Positions 10,801 through 17,318 are shown, numbered from the stretch's first letter. The stretch is DNA of 34,313 bases from Bacteroidales bacterium (GCA_900766775.1 CAAFXN010000170.1:1-34313), one strand, 5' to 3'. Numbers and translations are program-made. Notes: generated by a model not told the origin, from the sequence alone.

Positions 10801-12516
10801 ATGACGCAGCGCTACAGCCGCCGTACCTCGCCCAAGAAGTTCAAACCGAAGACCTACACCGAGACCATCCGTGCGGAGAAAGGCAAGACCGTGGAGATTA
10901 CCCACCGCCTCAACTCCGAGACGCTGGTCGTTACCGCCGCCGACTCGCTCGGGAAGCGCGTGCCCGTCTCCTTCAAGCCCACAGGGAACACGAAAATCAG
11001 CTTTACCCCGAAGGCAGACTGCGAGGCGCTGACGCTGACCATCACCACCAAAGACCCGAACCAACGCACCCCAGCGCAGGTTACCGGCGACATGTTCGCT
11101 TATGTGGGCACGATGATTCGCCGCGTGCAGGTTACCTACCGAGAGACGGACAACATGACCGTACCGGGCTTCGCACCGATGGCGAACTTCATGGGCAACG
11201 AGCGCGTGAACGATTTCTACGCACCGGGCTTTGACTTCTCCTTCGGCTTCTTCCCGAGCGACTTTGTAGAGCGTGCAAAGACCCGCGGATGGCTCTCGGG
11301 CGACACCACCGTCGTGCAACCCGCCACCCGCGCACACACCTCCGACTTCGATGTGAAGGTTACCCTCGAGCCCCTGCCCGGACTGAAAGTGCAACTGAAC
11401 GGTAAGCGCTACCTAGCGCAATCGACCTCTATCATCTACTCCTACGACCAACTGCAAGAGAACATGACGGGCTCGTTCAACATCACACAAGTGGCTATCG
11501 GGACAGCGTTCAGCAAGATTGGCACGCAGGAAGAGAACTTCGCCAACGCCGCATATAGTCAGTTCATCGAGAATATCAATGTGCTGCAGGGGCGTGTGCA
11601 GGCGCAGTACGAGGGCGTGCGCTACCCCACCACGGGCTTTATGAAAGGCATGCTCCCGGGCGGGCAAGTGTATGACAAGAGCAAGGGCGCGGTGGCAAAG
11701 AACTCCGCCGATGTGCTCGTGCCCGCGTTCCTCGCTGCCTACACCGGCAAGGATGCCAACCGTGTGAGCCTCAACCCCATTCTGTCTATCCTCTCCGTGC
11801 TGCCCAACTGGTCGGTAACCTTTGACGGGTTAGGCAAACTGCCGTGGATGCGCGATAACTTCCGCTCCATCACGCTCACCCATGCCTACACCTGTAAGTA
11901 CGCCATCGGCTCCTACGGTTCCTACTCCACATGGGTGCCGCTTGATGGACAGACCGACAAACAAATAGGTTTCGTGCGCGATGTTACCACCGACATGCCT
12001 ATTCCCTCCTCGGCTTATGACATCAGCAACGTCTCCATCACAGAGTCGTTCTCGCCGCTCATCGGACTGAACATGACGATGAAGAACTCGCTCTCGTGCA
12101 AGTTTGAGTACCGCAAGCAGCGTAATCTCGCGCTGAACGTAACCAGCGTGCAACTCACCGAGGGACACTCCGACGAGTTCGTCATCGGCGCAGGCTACAC
12201 AGTGAAGAACCTCAACTTCATCACCAAGAAGAAAGACGGCGGGCAGAAGAAGGTGAGCAACGACCTGAAACTGAATGTGGATGTGTCGTACAAGGATATC
12301 AAGACCCTGCTGCGCAAGGTGGAAGAAGGGTTGACGCAGGCTTCGAGCGGCAACAAGGTGTTCGCCCTGAAGATAAGTGCCGACTATGTGCTCTCGCAGA
12401 AAATCAACCTCCAACTCTTCTACGACCACCAGTCCACCATCCCCCTTATCTCCACCTCCTACCCCATCAAGGCGGACAATATCGGTATCAACATCAAACT
12501 CATGCTCACGAGATAG
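4879..12516 (+). CDS. sprA: T9SS outer-membrane translocon SprA/Sov
   Basis: 2545 residues, close to the usual size of SprA/Sov (about 2400-2500). In this family the protein forms the very large beta-barrel in the outer membrane through which T9SS cargo leaves the cell. The ATG at 4879 is chosen because the upstream in-frame TTG lies inside the promoter. The signal peptide is residues 1-34 (LYILLFLLLFSPLLAG, cut after VQA). Family sequence is clear from about residue 130: KFDITDMKFNIGPADKVFGP, then GKVGDKLNFNLSYNTEASFSF and IEAGNVTMDLNSSLIRG, the SprA N-terminal motifs. The remainder is rich in alternating beta-strand sequence typical of a barrel and ends NIGINIKLMLTR. Residues 82-92 (GVRPGDRTSME) are encoded by a dispersed palindrome and lie in a poorly conserved N-terminal linker. 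No other T9SS component gene is nearby. Confidence 0.95.
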   Translation: MLDQSKRRVSLYILLFLLLFSPLLAGGDGCAVQAQSRPPLVPSLRNDRRMAEEARRQAMDSSFVERPRGGETEPRPQEASSGVRPGDRTSMEKDSLVFNPNDSAYWAPTQVKQLGAEDYEALSSPQSSLDLRDPANVQTEVEYQPNTGYYVIHTKIGDVDIATPYLMTPQEYASYSEQQAMHQYWQQKIGEVEHNNEKKFDITDMKFNIGPADKVFGPGGVQLKMQGSAELLFGFKHQYIENPSLTERSRNNNIFDFDEKIQVSVNGKVGDKLNFNLSYNTEASFSFDQQNLKLAYKGKEDDIIQSIEAGNVTMDLNSSLIRGSQALFGVKTNLQFGKLKVQALISQQNSESQSVSSKGGAQMTNFEVSGDSYDENRHFFLGYFFRDQYEQAMASVPYIASGVTINKIEVWVTNKKGNYDEARNIVAFSDLGEPAVHTLNSGWSGTTQQVPDNKTNGLYNEVRGLAGIRDIQQTSSVLQGYKGMDGGEDYEKVESARLLSSSEYTLNSALGFISLKQALNQDEVLAVAYEYTYGGQVYQVGEFSTDGSEELRAPNTLILKLLKSSNNAPIKKGAGTWDLMMKNIYSLGASSISQEKFELYIQYRNDSVGTEMQYLTEGAIKGKQLLRVMNLDRLDSKNNPYPDGKFDFVEGLTVYASNGRVIFPVLEPFGSHLKQAIGNPAIAEKYIFQELYDSTLVVAQEMTEKNKFYLTGKYKGTSGSEIRLNAMNIPRGSVTVTAGGATLIENVDYTVDYMMGTVTILNQSILESGTNVDVKLENQSTFSLQRKSLFGAHLEYEFTPELVIGGTIMHLRERPLTTKVNTGSEPLANTIWGVNGSWKTDMQWLTNAIDKIPWISATAPSTFQINAEFAHLIPGHTNDVGSVGTAYIDDFEATTTNIDVHYPSYWFLASTPAVFEESKLSNNAEYGKNRALLAWYTVDPIFGYPQTNTPAHIKNDVQVMSDHRTRIVYETEIYPSKEQVANADSKLSVLNLSYYPEERGPYNIVASEIGADGKLTNPKQRWGGMMRKLDNTDFEKSNIEYIEFWLMDPALTNPDGYEGEMYINLGDISEDILRDGKKSFEHGLPISDEDLGRTDSTMWGRVPKTTSTVTAFSNETGARKKQDVGLNGLSTEDEFRFTYNGKRPYQDYVDALRNTVSQAVLAEWMADPFSPLNDPAGDNFHYYRGTDFDEQEMPVLARYKHYNGTEGNSPATEDQTETYGTASTLSPDIEDINKDNTLNEYEKYFQYKVILRPDMMEVGRQHITEKKVAKVTLRNGETQEVTWYQFKIPLRGDSATVQTVGSIRNFKSIRFMRLYLTGFSHETHLRLATLDLVRGEWRNYNKDLYPLGAVVNTGAQLDVQAINIEENSSRTPVNYVLPPGVSRQTDPGQAQLIAQNEQAMVLRVQNLSPKDARAVYKNTVYDMRNYKKLQMFVHAEQIAALDPELKDGDLSCFIRLGTDLKNNYYEYEIPLSLTPPGLYSNDENSTDRSKVWPVENMFDFPFTVFTNAKTARNKARRAGNTDVATTIPYVVYDDENGKPQNKITVLGNPTLEDVECILIGIRNTGSHEATGEVWVNELRLSEFNEQGGVAAMANASLSVSDIAQVNVAGRLETAGYGSIESNVLDRNMDNTYQLSVSAALEAGRLFPEQAKIQMPLYVSYSNETLSPDYDPLDTDIKLQETLDSYETKEERDSVKRMSNTVQESTSFSVTNMKVNIKSKKRDMFYDPANFSISASYNKQEERTPEMENNITTDHKGSFNYAYNFNPQPWEPFKNAKKVQKVKFLKEMNFYYLPQSWAFNTNMHRTFSHMKMRDLTATAGADMDLTFSKDFTWDRNFDFKYDLTKNMKFSFQSAYNATIDEGYYAPEILRDYAFTNDYYEAWKDTIQRSLGKWGTPYTYQQVFTMSWNVPFNRIPYLEALSANASYNGTYNWARTAQSASQETSLGNTISSLRSWQIDGGINFETLYGKSKYWKQMTQRYSRRTSPKKFKPKTYTETIRAEKGKTVEITHRLNSETLVVTAADSLGKRVPVSFKPTGNTKISFTPKADCEALTLTITTKDPNQRTPAQVTGDMFAYVGTMIRRVQVTYRETDNMTVPGFAPMANFMGNERVNDFYAPGFDFSFGFFPSDFVERAKTRGWLSGDTTVVQPATRAHTSDFDVKVTLEPLPGLKVQLNGKRYLAQSTSIIYSYDQLQENMTGSFNITQVAIGTAFSKIGTQEENFANAAYSQFIENINVLQGRVQAQYEGVRYPTTGFMKGMLPGGQVYDKSKGAVAKNSADVLVPAFLAAYTGKDANRVSLNPILSILSVLPNWSVTFDGLGKLPWMRDNFRSITLTHAYTCKYAIGSYGSYSTWVPLDGQTDKQIGFVRDVTTDMPIPSSAYDISNVSITESFSPLIGLNMTMKNSLSCKFEYRKQRNLALNVTSVQLTEGHSDEFVIGAGYTVKNLNFITKKKDGGQKKVSNDLKLNVDVSYKDIKTLLRKVEEGLTQASSGNKVFALKISADYVLSQKINLQLFYDHQSTIPLISTSYPIKADNIGINIKLMLTR
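5125..5144 (+). repeat. In-frame palindromic element, copy 1 (in sprA)
   Basis: GTGCGGCCTGGAGACCGCAC, followed by ctccatgga. Arms GTGCGG/CCGCAC with an inner CT/AG pair. Read in frame as VRPGDRT in the SprA N-terminal linker (residues 83-89). Three further copies are at 24247, 27395 and 32639. Confidence 0.9.
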
Positions 12517-12526
12517 TGGAAACTGC

Positions 12527-12672
12527 GTGTAGGAAAGCAAAAAAGCGCTATGCGCTGTAAAGAACTTCGTGTAAGAAAGCCTCTCTGAGGCTGTAAGAAA
12601 GTAAACATGTAAGGAAGAGCAGCAGGCTGTACACGAAGCGAAGCGGAGTTAAGTACACGGAGTTTCCTACAC
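12527..12672. repeat. Nested inverted repeats between sprA and the NadR-like gene
   Basis: An outer perfect 10-bp inverted repeat, gtgtaggaaa (12527-12536) with tttcctacac (12663-12672). Inside it is a 9-bp one, cttcgtgta (12565-12573) with tacacgaag (12630-12638). Two small local palindromes lie within: gcgctatgcgc (12545-12555) and gcctctctgaggc (12579-12591). A tgtaagaaag-like word recurs four times at variable spacing. It may act as terminator, leader or mobile remnant; no T run follows. Confidence 0.7.
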
Positions 12673-12681
12673 AGAGTAAAA

Positions 12682-13257
12682 ATGTTCAAAGTAGGTATCA
12701 TAGGACCAGAGAGTACGGGCAAGAGTAGCCTTGGACAGTATCTTGCCAAGCGTTATGGAGCAACTTATGTTCCCGAATACGCTCGTGACTATGTTGCCTC
12801 CCTGCATCGCCCCTACACCTACGACGATGTATGCCACATCGCCCGCACGCAGATAGCGCAGATAAAAGCAGTAGATAGTGGGCAGTGGGCAGTGGGCAGT
12901 GGTCTAACAGCAAAGCGGTCAAACAGCGAAGCGGTCAAACAGCGAAGCGGTCAAACAACGAAGTGGTCTAACTGCAATGTGGTTTTCTTCGACACCGAAC
13001 TCATTGTTACCCGAGTGTGGTTCGACTATGTATATGGGGCGGCACCCGACTGGCTGCTGAGTGCTATGCAACAGTACAAGATGGATACCTACCTGCTCAC
13101 CTACCCCGATATCCCGTGGATACCCGACCCCACCCGCGAGAACGGCAGCGACGAGATACGCCTGCAACTCTTCCACCGCTACAAACAGGAGATTCAAGCA
13201 TTGGATGTGCCCTACTACATCATTCGACATACCGACGACTTGAAGTTTTCTGAATAA
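12682..13257 (+). CDS. NadR-like P-loop nucleotide kinase (AAA_28 type) with an in-frame repeat insertion
   Basis: 191 residues from ATG 12682. Walker A is GPESTGKSS (8-16). The following YVPEYARDY segment and a FFDTELIVTRVW core (about 102-113) match the ribosylnicotinamide-kinase domain of NadR and relatives. The DNA-binding and adenylyltransferase domains of full NadR are absent, so this is the stand-alone kinase-like form. It probably phosphorylates nicotinamide riboside or a related small substrate in the cytoplasm; the substrate is inferred. Residues 64-97, between IAQIKA and the FFDT core, are low-complexity and encoded by 7-bp and 16-bp tandem repeats; homologues are expected to lack them. 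The stop codon at 13255 lies inside a further 9-bp array. Function may be retained because the frame is kept. Confidence 0.8.
   Translation: MFKVGIIGPESTGKSSLGQYLAKRYGATYVPEYARDYVASLHRPYTYDDVCHIARTQIAQIKAVDSGQWAVGSGLTAKRSNSEAVKQRSGQTTKWSNCNVVFFDTELIVTRVWFDYVYGAAPDWLLSAMQQYKMDTYLLTYPDIPWIPDPTRENGSDEIRLQLFHRYKQEIQALDVPYYIIRHTDDLKFSE
12877..12985 (+). repeat. 7-bp and 16-bp tandem arrays inside a coding region
   Basis: Four units of agtgggc/agtggtc (12877-12904), then four units of aacagcgaagcggtca (12906-12969) and a degenerate fifth, aactgcaatgtggttt (12970-12985). The fifth unit encodes part of the conserved NVVF core of the host protein. This suggests the array grew from the gene's own sequence. 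Confidence 0.85.
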
Positions 13258-13321
13258 TCTGAATAATCCGAACACTCAGAACACTCCGAATACTAAGAAC
13301 ACTCCGAATACTCCGATAACT
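13250..13321 (+). repeat. 9-bp tandem array starting at a stop codon
   Basis: Eight units: ctgaataat twice, then ccgaacact, cagaacact, ccgaatact, aagaacact, ccgaatact and ccgataact. The stop codon of the upstream gene (13255-13257) is in the first unit, so the array starts with the last codons of that gene. It fills the gap to the next ATG at 13336. Confidence 0.9.
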
Positions 13322-13335
13322 CATTTAATCGCAAT

Positions 13336-14376
13336 ATGAAACAACAAACCAAAAACGCTATCTTCGGCATCCTTTTTATCGCTATTTTATCTGTCGCCGC
13401 ATGGTTCATTGCGGAGATTCCTGCCGTGAAAGCCTTATCTTTCTCGTCCCTCATCGTAGGTATCTTGCTCGGTATGGTCTATGCCAATTTACCCGAGCAA
13501 GCCCATGTGCCAGCTTCGTGGGGCGCAGGTATGAAAATCTGCTCGAAGACGCTGTTGCGCACGGGTATCGTACTCTATGGTTTCCGCTTGACCTTTCAAG
13601 ACATTGTGGCGGTAGGACTTCCTGCAGTAGTGATAGATATCATCGTGGTTGCAGTAACCATCTTTTTGGGTATCTGGTTAGGCAAACTGCTGAATATGGA
13701 CAAAGAGACCACCCTGCTGACCGCCACGGGTAGCGCTATCTGCGGTGCGGCAGCCGTCCTGGGGGCAGAGGCTGTGGTCAAGCCCGAGAGCCACAAGACA
13801 GCGGTAGCCGTATCCACGGTGGTCATCTTCGGCACCATTGCGATGTTCCTCTATCCCATCGCCTACCGCGCCGGACTCATGGTCGGTTTGGATGAGCAGC
13901 AGGTTGGTATCTACACCGGTGCGACGCTGCACGAGGTGGCGCATGTGGTAGGTGCCGGCAACGCCATGGCGTCTGATACCATCGCCGCTACCGCGCTCAT
14001 CGTCAAGATGGTGCGCGTCATCCTCCTCGTCTTCGTCCTCCTTATCCTATCGTGGGCGTTAGGCAGAAGCAAACAGACCACACAACGCTCAAAAATCACC
14101 ATACCGTGGTTCGCATTCCTCTTCCTGCTGATGATAGGCGTGAACAGCCTGATGGTTGCCTACCTGCCTGCATCGTTCATGGCACCGTTTGCCAAAACGA
14201 TGAACATCATCTCCACCTTCCTGCTGACCATGGCGATGACGGCATTGGGCACGGACACATCCTTCAAGAAGTTCAAGCAGGCAGGCGCCAAACCCTTTGC
14301 CCTTGCGGCATTGCTATGGGTATGGCTCATCATCGGCGGTTACCTGATGGCACGCTTCCTTGTGCCTCTTTTCTAA
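13336..14376 (+). CDS. YeiH/UPF0324-family inner-membrane transporter
   Basis: 346 residues with about 10 hydrophobic segments. Family features: GILLGMVYANL near 42, LLRTGIVLYGFRLTFQDI near 74, TATGSAICGAAAVLGAEAVV near 129 and TLHEVAHVVGAGNA near 199. The family is annotated as putative sulfate exporters, but the substrate is not well established. Located in the cytoplasmic membrane. It follows the NadR-like gene by 78 bp, and that gap is mostly a 9-bp tandem array, so co-transcription is possible. I see no promoter of the window's type in the gap. It converges with the exonuclease gene. Confidence 0.85.
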   Translation: MKQQTKNAIFGILFIAILSVAAWFIAEIPAVKALSFSSLIVGILLGMVYANLPEQAHVPASWGAGMKICSKTLLRTGIVLYGFRLTFQDIVAVGLPAVVIDIIVVAVTIFLGIWLGKLLNMDKETTLLTATGSAICGAAAVLGAEAVVKPESHKTAVAVSTVVIFGTIAMFLYPIAYRAGLMVGLDEQQVGIYTGATLHEVAHVVGAGNAMASDTIAATALIVKMVRVILLVFVLLILSWALGRSKQTTQRSKITIPWFAFLFLLMIGVNSLMVAYLPASFMAPFAKTMNIISTFLLTMAMTALGTDTSFKKFKQAGAKPFALAALLWVWLIIGGYLMARFLVPLF

Positions 14377-14432
14377 TCGAAGCGAATGGGTAGATTCTCT
14401 CGCTGCCAAAGTCGTTACCTCCCTCTTACGCT

Positions 14433-15329
14433 TCAATCAAAGAGCGTCGTCTGTATAGGGGTGGCGGCTTTGGCTGCTTGCTTTTTCTGTGACGCAGCAG
14501 CGACCGATTTTTTCTGTTTCTGGGGTAAAGTTAGTTTCTCCAACCTTGCGGCAGGAGGGGGCTGCGGATGACGAACTTGCTCTATCAGTTGACGCGTGGG
14601 GGCGGCGCAGTTCTTCAATACCCAGTCGAGGTAGCCTGCTTCCGCCTGCTGCACCTGCTCTATCGTCTTTCCTTTGTGTTTGCCCTGTGCAAACACTTTC
14701 TTCCCATCGCGTATCGCCAAGAAGCCGTCCACAGAGATGAAGTCGAAATCAGGTCGGCAGAACTCCTGCGGGTCTTCGGAGGTCTCCTGCTGCGCCTTGA
14801 AGACGGCTATCGTGGCGCGCACATCCGCCAACGAGTTGTGGGCGTCGTCAAACTCCTTGCCGTAGTAACGCCGATAGACATCGGTCAGGCGGCGTGAGGT
14901 GCGCGCCATCTCTATCAGGTAGGCATCGTAGAAACGGTAGGCATTATAATCTATCGTCAGCCCCTCGCGTTGCAGGTTGTAGTAGAGGATACGCGCATCG
15001 AAGCCGTTGCCGTTGTAGGAGAGGATGTCGCAGTTTTGCAGGAAAGCCATCATCTGCGGATAGATGTCCTTGAGCAATATGCCCTCGCGCTCCAGTAACT
15101 CGCGGGTAATATGGTGCACCGCCTGCGCCTCGGGTGCTATCGTGTAAGCCCCCGAAGGCTTGATATACCAATCGTATGCCCCCACCTCCTCGAAGGTGTG
15201 AGCATCTACTTTCACGAGCGACAACTGGATAATCCAGTCGCGCTGCACATCGAGACCCGTCGTCTCAGTATCAAAACATACAATATAAGGTTTCACGATA
15301 TTCTCTATCTTCAGAGCATGGGCACTCAT
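14433..15329 (-). CDS. DEDDh 3'-5' exonuclease (DnaQ-like) with a clamp-binding-type tail
   Basis: 298 residues. The DnaQ-fold exonuclease has all five DEDDh residues: D20 and E22 in FDTETTGL, D111 in NGNGFDARIL, H164 and D169 in HNSLADV. It should remove nucleotides from DNA or RNA 3' ends using two metal ions. A C-terminal segment with VFAQGKHKGKTIEQV and YLDWVLKN (about 213-242) resembles the small DUF3820-type motif that often follows such exonucleases. The extreme C-terminus, after a Lys/Ala-rich linker, is QTTLFD, which fits the QxxLF beta-clamp-binding pattern. Its ATG is the end of a 7-bp tandem array. It is the last gene of a run with the RlmI-like and nucleosidase-like genes. Confidence 0.85.
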   Translation of the reverse strand: MSAHALKIENIVKPYIVCFDTETTGLDVQRDWIIQLSLVKVDAHTFEEVGAYDWYIKPSGAYTIAPEAQAVHHITRELLEREGILLKDIYPQMMAFLQNCDILSYNGNGFDARILYYNLQREGLTIDYNAYRFYDAYLIEMARTSRRLTDVYRRYYGKEFDDAHNSLADVRATIAVFKAQQETSEDPQEFCRPDFDFISVDGFLAIRDGKKVFAQGKHKGKTIEQVQQAEAGYLDWVLKNCAAPTRQLIEQVRHPQPPPAARLEKLTLPQKQKKSVAAASQKKQAAKAATPIQTTLFD

Positions 15330-15354
15330 AATTCTTAATTCTTAATTCTTAATT
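15327..15354 (-). repeat. 7-bp tandem array ending in a start codon
   Basis: On the minus strand, AATTAAG occurs three times (15354-15334) and then AATTATG (15333-15327), whose ATG is the exonuclease start codon. The array fills most of the 32-bp gap after the RlmI-like gene, so copy number would change the gene spacing. Confidence 0.85.
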
Positions 15355-15361
15355 CCGCCCC

Positions 15362-16612
15362 CTACTCCACATATAGCACCAGCCCTTTCAGGTATTCGCC
15401 TTCGGGGTGGTAGATATTGATGGGATGGTCTTGGGGTTGATGGAGTTGGTGGAGGATACGCACTCGCCTCCCGACCTGCGCTGCCGCGGAGAAGACTGCC
15501 AAGCGGAACATCTCTTTGTCTATCGCCTGCGAGCAAGAGAAAGTGAAGAGGATACCGCCGTGGCGTATCTGCTCTATTGCCTTTGCGTTGATACGCTGGT
15601 AGCCGCGCAGGGCGTTTTTGATAGCGTCGCGGTGTTTGGCGAAGGCAGGCGGGTCAAGGATGATGAGGTCGTAAGGGTGTTCCCCCTTAGCAGACTTCGC
15701 AGCCTTGCATTTCTCTTCGAGGAAAGCAAACGCCTCCTCGGCATAGGCATGGTGGTTGGTGCAGTGGGGGAAGTTGCGCGCCACATTGGCATTCACCAAC
15801 GCAACGGCTTTCTCCGACACATCCACCGAGTCCACCGTCCGCGCCCCGCCGCGCAAGGCGTAGAGCGAGAAACCGCCCGTGTAGCAGAACATGTTCAGCA
15901 CATCCTTGCCGCGGGCATAGCGCTCCACGAGTGCACGGTTCTCGCGCTGGTCGATGAAGAAACCCGTCTTCTGCCCGCGGAGCCAGTCGATACGAAAGTC
16001 CAATCCGTTCTCCTGCGACCAAAACTCCTCATCAGCGCCTTCGCCTACAAGGTAACCCGTCTTCTCGCCCTCGATGGGTGCTTTGAAGGGGAGGGTGTCG
16101 TCAGACTTGTAATAGACGCGCTTCACCTGCGGCACCTCGGCGACTATCGCTTCGGCTATCTCCTGCCGCATGAGGTGCATACCCACGGAATGCGCCTGCA
16201 CCACTGCCGTGTCGGCATACACATCCACTATCAGCCCGGGCAGGAAATCGCCCTCGCCGTGGACGAGGCGGAAGGTGTTGTTCGCAGGCAGGTTGCCGAC
16301 CGCCGCAGGGCGCACCAGCCCTATTGCCTCGCGCAGACGATAGGCGGCAGCGATACGCGACTGCCAGAAGTCCGCAGGGAGGCTCTCCGCGCCAAACAGC
16401 AGTATGCGCACGGCGATACTTCCCACTTGGTAGTGCCCCACGCCCAGCACCTCGCCCTGCGCACTCTGCACACGCACCAACTCACCCTCGTGGGGCGCAT
16501 CGAACTGATAATCAGGGTCTAAAACAATTTTGGCTATCGCGCCCGAGAACACCCACGGGTGAAAACGACGGAGCGACTCCTCTTTCTTCGGTTTCAGGAT
16601 AATCGTATTCAT
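15362..16612 (-). CDS. PUA-domain SAM-dependent rRNA methyltransferase, RlmI family
   Basis: 416 residues; E. coli RlmI is about 396. An N-terminal PUA domain (about 1-85, starting ILKPKKEESLRRFHPWVFSG) precedes a Rossmann methyltransferase. SAM motif I is VLNMFCYTGGFSLYALRGGA (about 240-260), motif IV is LIILDPPAFAKH and a FSCSQ segment lies near 370. In E. coli RlmI methylates a cytosine C5 in 23S rRNA. The same activity is inferred here from family membership; paralogues with other targets exist. The stop at 15362 lies 32 bp from the exonuclease start. The start follows the nucleosidase-like gene by 46 bp, so the three genes are probably one transcript. Confidence 0.88.
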   Translation of the reverse strand: MNTIILKPKKEESLRRFHPWVFSGAIAKIVLDPDYQFDAPHEGELVRVQSAQGEVLGVGHYQVGSIAVRILLFGAESLPADFWQSRIAAAYRLREAIGLVRPAAVGNLPANNTFRLVHGEGDFLPGLIVDVYADTAVVQAHSVGMHLMRQEIAEAIVAEVPQVKRVYYKSDDTLPFKAPIEGEKTGYLVGEGADEEFWSQENGLDFRIDWLRGQKTGFFIDQRENRALVERYARGKDVLNMFCYTGGFSLYALRGGARTVDSVDVSEKAVALVNANVARNFPHCTNHHAYAEEAFAFLEEKCKAAKSAKGEHPYDLIILDPPAFAKHRDAIKNALRGYQRINAKAIEQIRHGGILFTFSCSQAIDKEMFRLAVFSAAAQVGRRVRILHQLHQPQDHPINIYHPEGEYLKGLVLYVE

Positions 16613-16620
16613 TACCTTAA

Positions 16621-16642
16621 CGTATAATTTCCGTATAATTTG
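16621..16642. repeat. 11-bp direct duplication
   Basis: cgtataatttc followed directly by cgtataatttg, in the 46-bp gap between two minus-strand genes. Confidence 0.7.
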
Positions 16643-16658
16643 TCATTAATTTTATCTT

Positions 16659-17195
16659 CTATTCCACTCCGTTGGTTATCTCGTGGTAGGCGTGGAGGGA
16701 GAGGTTGTCGCTGACGTGTTTGATGGCGCGGAGGCGGGTGAAGCCCATGCCGGCGATGAACGCCAACTCCATGTCGAAGACACAGTCGCGGTAGTCGGAT
16801 TGGAGCACGAAGTCGGTGTTGGTGTAGCAGCGGGCTTGCAGCAGGCGCGCCGACTTCAGACCGTCTTCCGAGCGATAAGACGCCGCGGGGATGAGTTCTC
16901 CGCCCGTCAGCAAGCGCAACTCCGGCTCGGGGTAGGTTACATTGGGGTGGTTGAGGCAGACATCGGTTACCTCCACCAGCGAGCCGACCTCGAAGTTCGC
17001 GCTGCCGGCATAGCCGATATTCAGCACCTCGGTGTCGCGGGGCACATCGCGCAAGGCACGCAGCACATTCAGCGCCCCCACGCCCGTTATCCGTACCTCA
17101 TACTCCGCCAGCAGGCGCTCTATGCCCAAACGCTCGCCCACCTCTTGGATTAACTTTCGCTCGCCTTCTTCGGCTAATAACAGTAGTTTTTGCAT
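16659..17195 (-). CDS. Nucleoside phosphorylase / MTA-SAH nucleosidase-like protein
   Basis: 178 residues from ATG 17195; an upstream in-frame TTG at 17219 lies in the promoter box and is rejected. The PNP/UDP-phosphorylase fold is suggested by an early GVGALNVLRALRD, a NIGYAGS glycine-rich turn (about 67-73), the VFDMELAFIA segment in the place of the VDMEGAA substrate motif, and IKHVSDNLS near the end in the place of the family's 'IKxVSD'. The protein is shorter than typical MTAN (about 230), and the acidic pair before Met is D rather than E. The substrate is therefore uncertain: it may cleave a purine nucleoside such as methylthioadenosine or be a relative with a different role. First gene of the minus-strand run; its promoter is at 17215-17267. 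Confidence 0.75.
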   Translation of the reverse strand: MQKLLLLAEEGERKLIQEVGERLGIERLLAEYEVRITGVGALNVLRALRDVPRDTEVLNIGYAGSANFEVGSLVEVTDVCLNHPNVTYPEPELRLLTGGELIPAASYRSEDGLKSARLLQARCYTNTDFVLQSDYRDCVFDMELAFIAGMGFTRLRAIKHVSDNLSLHAYHEITNGVE

Positions 17196-17214
17196 ATTCG
17201 TTCGTTTTGTAGCG

Positions 17215-17267
17215 TGCAAAGGTAGTACTTTTTTGGGAGAAAAGCAAGTTTTTTGCCCGCAAATGCA
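17215..17267 (-). promoter_or_regulatory. Promoter of the nucleosidase-like gene, divergent from tRNA-Cys
   Basis: On the minus strand, TACCTTTGCA at 17224-17215 and a TTGC at 17247-17244; TGC to TGC spacing is 28, as in the plus-strand promoters. A further TGCA at 17267-17264 lies 21 bp upstream and is shared with the tRNA-Cys promoter. The ATG (17195) is about 20 bases downstream. Confidence 0.7.
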
Positions 17268-17318
17268 CTTTTTTCTGCAAAAAATTTGCGTATATCAAAA
17301 AAAAGCCGTACCTTTGCA
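17261..17318 (+). promoter_or_regulatory. tRNA-Cys promoter with upstream TGCA box
   Basis: AAATGCA at 17261-17267, TTTGCGTATAT at 17285-17295 and TACCTTTGCA at 17309-17318. TGC to TGC spacings are 23 and 28. The mature tRNA starts about 17 bases after the last box. Confidence 0.85.

Noticed and set aside
3073..12540. Long minus-strand open frames opposite the Ig-like gene and sprA (for example 3073-4809, 6559-8481, 11830-12540)
   Set aside because: They are shadows of GC-rich coding sequence on the other strand: biased composition rich in Arg, His and Val, no family sequence, and the plus-strand genes are certain.
12682..13257. Calling the P-loop gene a pseudogene because of its internal repeats
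   Set aside because: The frame is intact and the conserved segments on both sides of the insertion are complete.
15407..16522. 371-codon plus-strand open frame opposite the RlmI-like gene
   Set aside because: The minus-strand protein has clear PUA and methyltransferase motifs; the plus frame has none.
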